From: Volvox africanus
Taxonomy: Eukaryota; Chlorophyta; Chlorophyceae; Chlamydomonadales; Volvocaceae
Assembly: GCA_030268105.1 (NCBI GenBank)
Contig: BSDZ01000008.1
Coordinates: 5,332,001-5,396,000 of the forward strand
Length of the DNA stretch: 64,000 bases
Direction: 5' to 3'
Shown here: positions 35,687-46,300 of the stretch, in pieces
Numbering within the stretch: position 1 is the stretch's first letter
Layout of the letters: each line of letters begins with the position of its first letter
The notes under the pieces: model-generated
Database searches by the model: none
Told to the model about the DNA's origin: nothing
What the model saw: the letters and a program-made list of their open reading frames with translations, nothing else
Position numbers and translations under genes: made by a program

Positions 35687-38316
35687 ACAGTTGCCGCTGC
35701 ACCGTCCCGGAATCGGCGGTGCTCCTAGAACTGTTTGCGTTTTGCCATTCGGCACTGCTGTGTGGTTACTGAAGACCCCACCGCCAGTGGGACAAGAACA
35801 ACGACGGATCGTGTGTGTACTGGGCCGTATACGATGCGGACTCCTTGCACTGGGTGCGCACTGGCCTGCGCCGACATTAGGCCTGTTCTTTAATGCCGTT
35901 TGCGGCCATATACGCCTCCTAGTGGAGTATCCCTTCGAATTGCAGGTCGAAGTACTTTGCTTCCTCCCTCTCTCCCTCACTGTCCCTGCTCTTGCTTTGT
36001 GAGGCGTGAAGCGAAGCGCCGAGGGGTTCAGGGTAACCGCCGTCGTAGTGGTTTGAGGGGTACAGTACCGGCCGAGCTTGTCCTAGGGCATGTCTCGTGC
36101 TGCGAACCCAGGAATCGTATGTTTGGTGGTTAAGGGCCAGCGTTACCAGCGTGTCACTATAGATAGGCGGGTAGCCGAAGTCGCAGCTGATCCTGTCCTT
36201 CAAGAATTGTGTTTCCGCTTTCTAATTTTGGTACCGATTTTGGTGCTGATCTCAGAATTTGTTTTGGCTTCTAAACCGACGGCATGCTATTGGCTCCTGC
36301 CAATAACTAGGGCTTCGTGCGGGGAGTGTCTTGCCCCTTCTGACAGTATACTTGTGTGGCGCTGTCATTCGGATCGGAAGGGAAAAAAGCGGAGGTGTCG
36401 AGGGCTGCATGCTCTATGAAGTGTTCTTTGGTGCATCGCTGTCAAGCTAGCAGGGGTGCACGTCGTGTGGGATCCGATTTGATTATGGGATTCTTGTCGC
36501 ATAGATTTCGGTGTCTGAACGGTCCCAATAAGGTTGCCCTCTCAGAGGAGAGCGTGCTTGCCCGCGCACTTCATCTGTACGTTGTGGCGTCCAAAACTGC
36601 GTCGAGCAGACCCTTACCCTCAGACGGTTAGGGTGCAAGTGTGCGGGCATTTTAGTTGAGAGGCGTGCTGGTCAGGGTGCGATGTGGACAAATGCATCTC
36701 GTTATAGGCTTACCCGCGTGCTTTGCAGTACAAGGTGGTCGGACACTGGGAAAGCGTTTTGATTCTGGGGTCCAAAATATTCTTTCCCCCATATTATTGC
36801 TAGTGTGGTAATCTTGTTGGGTTTTCATGTGCATGCTGGTGCTCTTTGCCATCGTTTCTATGCGCTCCAGATTGCGGCATACGCTGTGCACTTAAGGATA
36901 GGGGTGAGGTTCTGGTAGGTCCAATTATAGGAACATGCTAATTCGATTACAACGACACACCCACAAATTTGTTCTTTCGAGACAATATATAGCTCGAACG
37001 GCAGCCTCGCGGCTGGTTCGTTGGGACTGGTTTCAGCACCTGGTCCTGTGGTCCTGGTCCCAGGGTTGTCTTGTGTTGCACATGTATTCAATTTTAAGGT
37101 CCAGTCATTTCGCACATTGGATGTGGAGGTTTGCCTTCTCTGGCCGTTTCCAGAGGCCTCAGGAGCCCAACTAACACTTCTAGATATCGTGTAGATAACC
37201 TCCCCGCAGAGCAGGTGCCGCAACAGTTGCCCAAGCTAAACCAAGCAGATTTGCAGCCATCGGTGGCCGATCCCCGTTGAGACGGCGCAGACGGGGGGTC
37301 TCAGACACGATATGCCATTTACGATTCAAGGTGACTACTTCCACCCTTTAACTTATCTCAAGGAAGGTACAAGAACTGGGGCCAAATTTTAACTGGGCAT
37401 ATGTCCGAATTATATATATTTTTGAATCTAATAGCATTCGCAGCACCTCAAGGCTCACGATCGCGCAGCCCCTTCCTAGTTGGTATCTAACCTTCATTGT
37501 CACCTCCGCGCGGAACTCGTACAAACTGTGTCGCCTATAGGCTAAAAAGTAAACATAGACAGATGTCAAACCTTTACGGCCCCACCCATTAGGCGGGTTA
37601 GGTAGCCACAACCGGTTATCGGAATTCAGCCCGCCCAACGCGGTTATTAAATACAAGTAATATCAATTAGCGAGCCTAAAAAAGTTCATGAGTATTCGGA
37701 ATTGATGCAAATGTACAGGACTGGACGGGGGAGAAATTTTAATCAGTGGGGCTGAAGCGCAAATAAAACACCAATACCACTGAATTCCCTCCTGGACTGA
37801 CGATCCGGCCAAGCTCCGGGCGCACGAAGACAGTTTCGTCGGATCCACCTCAACTGCAAGTATGATAACAAGCTACTCTCATCTCTTCAGAACCACAAGT
37901 TTTCTTAACGAGTGTCGCCAGCTCGCCACGCAAGGTTGTTTGCCTTCCGCATCCCAAGAAACCAAGGATCGCGGAAACCGCCGCCGCTTCGCAGCACGGC
38001 CACTACGGCGAAGAAATATGAACAAAATACCTAACCGCGGACATACACTCACGTTTTGCACTGCTCCTGCCGGACACTGACCCTAGATGCAACACACCGA
38101 AGACTGTTGAGGCGACGGTGTTCGCTTTCCACGCACACCCATGCATCGCTGTCGATGGCGCAGACATGTAGACATCTTCACCATCTTGACACAGCTGAAA
38201 AAAATTAAAATACAATCATCACATAGTTGCGCGCCCAACAAGTATGCTCCTCAAGTCATAAGAAGAGTCACAGTTGGGTAGCCTGTGTCACATTTTAGAC
38301 CCTGTGTGTTACACAT
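35687..38316. other. Convergent spacer between the SnoaL and phosphatase genes
   Basis: Probably holds both 3' UTRs. Open frames of about 100 codons (35691-36002, 36090-36419) have no family motif and no splice context. A TGTAA motif on the minus strand at 38309-38313 matches the volvocine polyadenylation signal and would serve the phosphatase gene. Confidence 0.4.
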
Positions 38317-41300
38317 CTATCGAAAGAGCGAGGCCAGCAAATTAGACGCCCGCTCACGTATCGCAGGCTTACCGGCTGCCACACGCTCAGAATCAAAAGT
38401 GAATGTCCGGATCTGACAGTTTTCAAAGTCAGCGCCGCCCGTTAGCTCGTAGAGCAAGCCCCAATGCGCCACCACTGCGATGCACTGCTCGGGCCGCTCC
38501 GCCAGCCACAGCCGCAGTGCCTGAACACGCGCTTTGAAAGCGTCTGCAAAGAAACGGAATCGCCGACAGCACAGGGGATGAGTGGATACTGCGATATGAC
38601 GGGCGAATGACGGGTCGCTGGAGGGCCAAAAGAGCGACGGAACGCTCGTGAAACAGACACCTGGCTAAACAAAATGTAGCGGCATTACATGATGGGATCC
38701 GAAACCAGAGCATACCGCGTGTATCACGTCCACACAAGGCCCATTTTCGACGGCTGATCTTCTTCCTCGACCACGCACAGCTGCAACATCTAGGCTCACG
38801 CATTACATCGCACACGGGCACAGTCCAGCCACGCCTTGACCTAAACTACCCTAAACCACTCTAAACCTAAAACCTAAACCCTTGCCCTAAACAACCCTAA
38901 ACCATTACCATGCTCTCCCGCCAAGCGAAAGAACTCGTCCTGTTAACTCACCCTCCGGCTCAAGCCCCACCTCCAGTGGATTGGTGGGATTCACACAGTG
39001 CCACCAAACCTCTGGAAGAGCGTCGAACTGGAATCTGTCCACCAGTTAGTCAATCACATACACACATACATAAACATTCACCAAACACATACACATACAC
39101 ACAATCGGGTTAGTCAGCGCTCCCTTCAGTTCTCCATATTAAAGGTTCAATGTGTTTGTGCATGGACGCAAGGCTACAGATTAAGTCCATTCCGTGGCAA
39201 TAATGCTTCCGCTGCCGTATTATAATACATATAAACATTCCCAGTAGAAATATGAGGAAGCATTAACATTTCGTGCATAGAGTTTACAATGGGTCGAGCC
39301 AGGGGATGGACGAGCGCGCGTCAGGACAGACAGAGCAAGCCACGTGTTCCACCCCTTCGCTGCGCTGTGGTTCGGCCGCCCGGTCATCAAGAGCCCCCGT
39401 AAGTGCGTGTCCTTTCAGGGCAAGTCGCCCACATACCGTGTAATACCTAAACTATAATGTACACAATGCATACGCGGCAACATCCTCTAGAGCGGTGGGG
39501 CTCTAGCACTCCGCCATAGGGCAGCGATTGAGGATGGACACTACCAGATACGCTCTCTCTGGACGGAGTCACATTCTGATGGCCCTCGTCTCGGTACGTC
39601 GCGGGCAAAAACAGCAGAAACCAGGGGTATGCCAACTTATCTTCCTGGCAGGGCGTACTGAATGAATAATATTGAGTAATATCCCCACCTGGCATCGGGA
39701 AACGTTCGCGCCAGATGCTCCCGGCTACTGCCGATGTCTGATGCGTGCCATACCTGCGACCCATGACCCAGAACCATTCCAAGGCCTCGTTACGGCAATA
39801 CGGCAGTTATAATGAAACCGTGTTACAGAACGGCAACAGAATGACGCGATACGGAGGGGCCGACCAGGACTTGGTCAGACGACGTCACATCTTGGAGAGA
39901 AAAAAGTAGACGTTAGAATTTTTTGAACTATTTGGCGAACGCGCAGCGCCCGCGGGCCCGTGCGACCAAGACTAGACTAGCTTATACATGGCATGGTGGG
40001 TACTGGGTAGTAGGCCCGTAGGATTCCCTTTCCTGGGCTTGGGTTCCATACATATAACATATCACCCAAACATAGCTGATGAATACAGCCAAAAAATTCC
40101 TGTTAAAAGTGCACTCTGCCAAACCGAACCAAGATCGTGTACCCGCTCCCGTGCCAGCGGCTCCACAAGCACTGGCCCGTCGTAATGTGGGAGGAAGGCT
40201 ATTTGCGCCGTCTGGAGGGCGCGACTTAGCGGCGATACAACCAGCAGCTGCAACAGGCCAAAAGTGAAAAAGCCAGGCAGGGCGGGTGCACGAGATGATG
40301 CGATATCGGTTCGATCCTTTCGATCCTTTCTTGCCTTCTCAATTCCAATTTCGTTGAAGTATGGAATTATGGAATTTGGGATAAAAGCACTAGCCCAAGT
40401 CCAACATGCTTTCCATGGGCGCCAGGTCGACGCTGTGTTATGCTAAGAACATCGTGGTCTTCTCAAGAAGATGGTGCTAAGAACATCAGGGTCATTTGGA
40501 AACATCCCCCCGCCATCGTGGTCTTACAAGCTGGGCGCCAATGCGCTCCTGGCAGCTTCCCGCGATAGATTCCCGCTATACATCTGTATCTACGTGTATC
40601 CCGTAACAGAAGTTTTGCTGCACTCACAGAGCGCACGTATATAACAGGAACTCCATGCATTCATGCAACTGATGGACACAGCCCAGCACAGCCACACATG
40701 TTTGTGATGAAAATAATTCCAGATTTGAATGCCCGCGTGAGGTCCGTGGCAACAGCCACACATCTTCGTAGTTTGTACCTCTGGTTTGGGACTCAATCGC
40801 TTCGCAGCCTGGGCTGCTGCTTGCGCGCCAGCCTTCCCTTTAATGGTAAGGACCGTGTCGTACCTGTCGTACGTGGGATCAAGAAGGACAAAAGCAAAGT
40901 AATTAAATGGTTAAGCCAACTGCGGCGTGGCTCCAGAAAGATTGCAACAATACAGAGTATAGCAATATCTCCAAAACAAGCCAAAGCAACTTCCCAATGC
41001 AGAGTATAGCACCGCTCCCCAAACCGATATAAACAGTGGCCTTCAGTACGGTGACCGCCTGAGACTTACAGAGGTTCTCCAGCCCACCTGCCCGCTCGCA
41101 CCACTGCACCGGCGACAGCTACCAACTGATACAGCAGGCATACACCCATACGACCCAATCAATTCCGACCCGACAGACAGGGTAACGCAAGAGCGTAGGG
41201 AACCCGACCGAGGGGCAAGGCACGGCCCCCTCGCAGCATTAGCAATTCCGACCCGAAACTATGAAATATATGAAACCGACATTATGAACCAGGAGGATAC

Positions 41301-41541
41301 TGACAAGTGTTCGGCATCGGCTGGATCGGTCCCCCATCCCCCACCCACCCTAAGACCCCAGAATCCCAGTATCCCTCTGTCCCCGCCACCCGGCGCTGGA
41401 CCGATTTCCCCACTCGGTAACTTATTACACGCACATCATCGGGTCTTTAAAGTCGTCCACATCGTAGCGATGCAGAGCGAGATACTCATTCATTTCCGTG
41501 ATACCGTGGCGCATGAGGTGGAGAATCTGATGGTCACGCAT
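38317..41541 (-). CDS. Histidine phosphatase (phosphoglycerate-mutase-like)
   Basis: Histidine-phosphatase superfamily (PGAM-like) enzyme; a phosphatase rather than a glycolytic mutase is likely given its length (about 210-223 aa), but the substrate is unknown. Minus-strand exons: 41541-41435, 40863-40779, 40247-40143, 39753-39689, 39034-38952, 38543-38373 onward. Motifs: catalytic LHLMRHGITEMN close to the N-terminus, DTVLTIKGKAGAQAA, LLVVSPLSRALQTAQIAF with the conserved Arg, EPLARERVWHASDIGSSREH with the acid/base Glu region, and the second catalytic His in IAVVAHWGLLYELTG followed by FENCQIRTF. All junctions keep phase. Two endings are possible: reading on without splicing to a stop at 38317 (TGTAA just downstream), or splicing GCCG/GTAAGC to 38194 and stopping at 38178. 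The Met at 41541 is the first in frame after a short spacer; an upstream exon cannot be excluded. Confidence 0.85.
38840..38905. repeat. Degenerate telomere-like CCCTAAA tract in an intron
   Basis: Repeated CTAAAC, CCTAAAAC and CCCTAAAC words on the plus strand, spaced irregularly, inside the last large intron of the phosphatase gene (38544-38951). They resemble plant (CCCTAAA) and Chlamydomonas (CCCTAAAA) telomere units but do not form a clean array. Confidence 0.6.
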
Positions 41542-43302
41542 GCGCGAGTAGCATAATTAAGCCATCCATCCGTAATCATTGTGGACACACGGGAATCTAT
41601 CAGAAGGAGGCGCAGTATCTCAAGAGAGTTTATGACTGGTAGGTCAAGCATGCACCAGCAGTTACCTTGACTGCCTCTTGCGGCTGTTTTTCTTCCTGAG
41701 ATGCAAAGAGTTTTATCGTTCTTCGTGACAACATACCACGGAGGGCTTGGCGCGCCACCGGGCGCGACCGGCGCGCAATTTGCATGACTGAGGTTAGAAA
41801 ATAAAAAGACTAGTAATAAGTTACTAGAATACTTATCCCTGTATGGCGTAGTTATGGGATATGGGATGAAGTTTTGTTGGATTCGATTAATAATCAGTGG
41901 TCGTGAACTCGTAAATTGCGGGGGGTTGGTTGCAGATGTGTCCGTTTTTCACTGTACACCGACGGAAACCCACATCAATTAGGTACCTAAAAGATTTATA
42001 ATAACCTCGACGATTGTTTGCAACCTTCCCTTTCGTATCCTGCGGTTCAAGATATTGTGAATGCCTGGCGGCCCGGGCACCTTGCACGATTCGCGACGTC
42101 CTATGGAACCATCTCGATGTAGGAACACATATGCTGTCTCCCGCCATCCAACCCCAGTTTTCCGTGGTCTCAAGCTTCGTGGATGGCGTTGGGTAAGTCC
42201 ATCCTAAATGCTTGGCCCTCGCACGATACATCCTCCAGCTCATGATCAAGGACGTCATTTAAGACCTGCCATTGTAGCATTTTCGAATCCATTTCTCGCC
42301 ATCTCCGTTGCTTATAAAGGGAATGGCAGACAACCCCGCCGTTACCCGAATTTGTAACTCGCCATTGGCGCCTAACTGCTTTCGTGGACCTCGTCATTCT
42401 CTGCATTCTGGCCCTGGCATGCCTCTATTACATCCCCCTTACCCTTACGTCTACCTTTATCATACCCTTCATATATCGCTGCCTTCAAGTTCCTCACATT
42501 CATCTGCGGCCCCCTGCTCACCTACATTCCCTTCCCTTCCTTTCCCCGTACCTGATTTTCTCTGCTCTCATAATCCTCGTATAATTGGTCTGTTATCCCT
42601 CTGCGGTTATGTCCTCGTGCTATGCCCAAAAATATTCCCGGGGTATACCGACATTTCTTTGGCTGTACCCCACCGCGCGTTGTAGCCAGTCACAGCGCAT
42701 GCCGACCCCATCGCGTCACCGACGGCGGCGGAAGCTGCAGTAGCGCAGGTAGCTGTCGTTGGGCGTGCAGTTGCGCTGCAGCAGCCTGAGTGGCGGCATC
42801 AAACGGCGGTGCTGGAGACGGGGCCGGCGCCATGGGCTCCTCCAACGGGGAGGTGCGTGAGTGTGCAAAATATCCGATGGCCTAGAAAGTAGGAAGCCAA
42901 AGGACCAGGTCGCCATCGAGGACTGTGCACGCGTGGAGGGCTTGGTAGCAGCGAACGAAAGTCATCTTCCATAGAGAAGATCTCTATTTCCTCAGCGCGC
43001 GCAACCCGAGGGCTTATGGGGCCCTATGCCACCACTGCTCCGCGCACCAGCAGCCAGATTGCCGTCCGGCTGGTGTGTCCTAACCCCACGCACGCTTTGG
43101 GATCAGATTCGTCGGTCCTTAGAAACCCGTCAAAACGTGCCATACGTTGTTCCTTAGATCATCATGGGCCCTATAACATTAGGGAAATGACGTAATGAGA
43201 CAATCATAAGGCCCCTTAGTCCACGTGATCAGCTTCTCTCCCGCCGTCACCAATGCACCGTCACTTCCGATACAACAACAACAAAAACAACAACATCCTC
43301 TT
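41542..43302. other. Divergent intergenic region (phosphatase / RlmN)
   Basis: Should hold both 5' UTRs and promoters. Frames at 41887-42258 (-), 42170-42406 (-) and 42308-42685 (+) were inspected; none has recognisable domains or matching splice junctions. The 42400-42560 part is a pyrimidine-rich stretch. No promoter element can be named with confidence. Confidence 0.4.
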
Positions 43303-46300
43303 ATGTGTTGGCATTCGGGCATCCAAACATATCGTACCACATGTACGGTGTATCACTCTCAACAAAGACACGGTTTGTACGACGCCAACGGACGGCTGGT
43401 GCTCAAGAACTTGACATTTCCAGAGCTTGAAGCATGGTGCGCTGCCGAAGGTGGGTAGGAATCTCGAAAAGCAGTCGGTAGTGAACGAGTAAGTGAAGCT
43501 AAGGGAGCGAGCGCCGCAAATCTCACCTGAACTTCGTTACATCGGTTACTGGTTGGCATGTGGGAGGGGTGGGTGATGTGACTGCAGATTGTGGCTGAGA
43601 GAGTAAGTCCCTGTGTTTATACCTTTGCTTGGGTTGGCCATCCAACGGATTGTGCAACGGTTGATGAATACACACATACACACATGTATATTTATATTAT
43701 ATTATATTATATTATATTATATTATATTATATTATATTATATTATATTATATTATATTATATTATATTATATTATATTATATTATATTATATTATATTAT
43801 ATTATATTATATTATATTAATGTTTATTGTGCTGCCCGGCATTTGTGGCTTCTAGGCGAGGAAAGCCCCGCCAACCGGGCCCTGCAGCTGTGGCGCTGGA
43901 TGTACGCGGACCCGCCAGCCGGGGCCTGGGTCCGGAGCCTCGAGGAGACGCGGGGGCGGCAGAACGGCTTCAGCGCCAAATTCCTGAGCAAAGTGGGGTG
44001 AGTGGGGTGAGGGGAGGGGCGAGTTGGGTGAGGGGAGGGGTGAGGGGAGGGGTGAGGAGAGGGGTGAGGGGAGGGGTGAGTGGGGTGAGGGAAGGGGTGA
44101 GGGGGAGGGAGGGAGGAATTGGGAAGGAGGGAAGGATTGGGAGGGAGGGAGGGATAGGGAGGGAGGGAGGGATTGGGAGGGAGGGAGATCAGTGCTGTAC
44201 GTTGATGGTCAGTTGAAAAGTCAGTTGCTTTAGTTGGTTGAATAGTTCTTTCCGTCATTGATTTCGCATTGTCCTGCAGAGAGCGAGTGAGTTTAGAAGG
44301 CGGCTTGCAGCTGAGCTTGGTCGTACGGGCGGCCGACGGCACTCGTAAACTCATTTTCACGTTGACGGGGGGGGAGGCGGCGGGGGGAAGCGTGGAGACG
44401 GTGCTCATACCCATCACACGGCAGCAGGGTCTTCGGGACCGACTCACCATCTGTGTATCTTCCCAGGTCAGGTATTCTCAGCGGCAGAGGCCAACAGCAA
44501 CGGCAATAGTGCCGTAACTGATTCTAAAGTTGTCACAAGGACGGTTGTCAGTCGGTTGACTTCAGTTTATTGGCTAAGTTCTGCGCAAGTCGGGAAGTGA
44601 ACAGCCCGTCCCTGGCCCGACCCGGGCGTTATATGTTGCTTGCTTCGTAAAACTCGCATAAGTTGGTTGCCTGGTAGTTGTGACCGTGTCGTTATCCGTT
44701 GTCCGTTATCCATTGGGTGAATATCATATTCAAACGCATTCGCATCTGAAAGCTGGCAGGTGGGGTGCGCGATGAACTGCCAGTTCTGCTACACGGGCCG
44801 CATGGGGCTTCTGGGCAACTTGACGACGGCGCAGATTGTGGAGCAGGTGGTGGAGGCGCGGCGTTTTCTCGCGCAGGAGGGTGAGCTGTACAGCAGGAGG
44901 GGCGGGATGATGGAGATTTGGGGTTTAGGGGTTTTGACATCTTACTTAAGGTTTTAGGCCCTAAACCCTAAAACCCTAAGCCTAAAACCCTGCACCCACC
45001 TTCCATCTCTCTCCAACCCCGAGCTCCAATGCTCTGAGCCTACTAACCCACACTAGTTCGTACACATAAAACACACACGCTACTCCTCCAAAACGCCTCC
45101 TTGCTGCAACCTGCATGCCTTCATCGCCCGCCTAGGCGATCGCACTCTGCTGACCAACCTGGTGTTCATGGGGATGGGGGAGCCGCTTCACAACACAGAG
45201 GCGGTGTTGGCCGCGTCGGAGATCATAAGCCACTACCTGGGGCTGCATATCAGCCACAATAAGGTTCGTCATTTGCCGTCAAGGTTCTCAAGTGATTGAT
45301 TATGAACAGCAACATTAACGACATTAACGACAGCGACAGTGAGAAGGGAAAAGTAATGCCGTTTGGGGTTGCGCATATGAGCCGCAATAAGGGTGTTCGG
45401 TTAATATCGGTTGGTATCGGTTGATATCGGAAGCCAATGGGTATTAGCCATCGGTGGGTTTGTCTGTATCGCAGTGAGCTTGCGCGTGAAGGTACAACAA
45501 GGCATTGGGGATGAGAGCAAGGTCAGCGTTTTTGGGTAATATGGCATCCTTTTGAGGGGTAGGGGGGAGGGAAAAGGAGGGAGAGGAAACTGTGTATTTA
45601 GTCTTTAATGTAAGTTTATAGCCTAGATGTACGATACATGAGACGAAGTCTGCGAATCTAGAAACCTCGCAAGAATCTTGCAAGGAAGCAAGAATTTCAC
45701 GGCACCTGTACGGCAGTTTCCGTCCAGGAACGACATCCATCCCTTGTTTACACCATTACATCATTACACCTCCATCCTTGCTGTCGGGGCTGTACGACCC
45801 ATTTCAGCGGGCCCATTGTGTTTTGCGGATCGTACCGATCGCACAGATTACGATTAGCACGGTCGGCCTGGTTCCGGAGCTGCGGTCCGTCATTGCGCGG
45901 AGCCGCGTGCAGATTGCGCTCTCGCTGCATGCAACAACCGGTGAGGAGCCCTGTGCGTGAAAGACCCTAAGGGTAACAGATCAGCGAGTTGGTTGTGGTA
46001 GAATATTTGGCAACCAATATCCAACTTTAATTCATGTTTTACAGTGCATGTTATAGTGCATTGCCTGGCGTCACCGTTCACCGGGTGCAGAGGAACCCGA
46101 ATACCAGCAACAGTTCTACACGGTGGGATCGTATTCACTGACCTTATATATACCGGATTCACTGACCTTATTTTGCAACCGTGTACGTTGCCACCCACTG
46201 CATCCCATTTGGCGTTTCCGATGACTCTTTCAATAATAAGAAATCATCGAATTTTGATGAAATTTTGGATGATAAAAATGTTGCGCAAAAAACGTTTCAA

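Noticed and set aside
39340..39400. Plus-strand coding-like snippet HPFAALWFGRPVIKSP in a phosphatase intron
   Set aside because: Too short, antisense to a supported gene, and no adjoining exon was found.
41887..42406. Two overlapping minus-strand frames that might form a transposase fragment
   Set aside because: No DDE or helix-turn-helix motif could be identified and the frames do not join through a plausible splice.
43591..44001. Long frames reading Tyr-Ile-Ile-Leu repeats over 43.69-43.82 kb
   Set aside because: They are translations of the ATTAT pentanucleotide array in an RlmN intron; the repeat is open in every frame.
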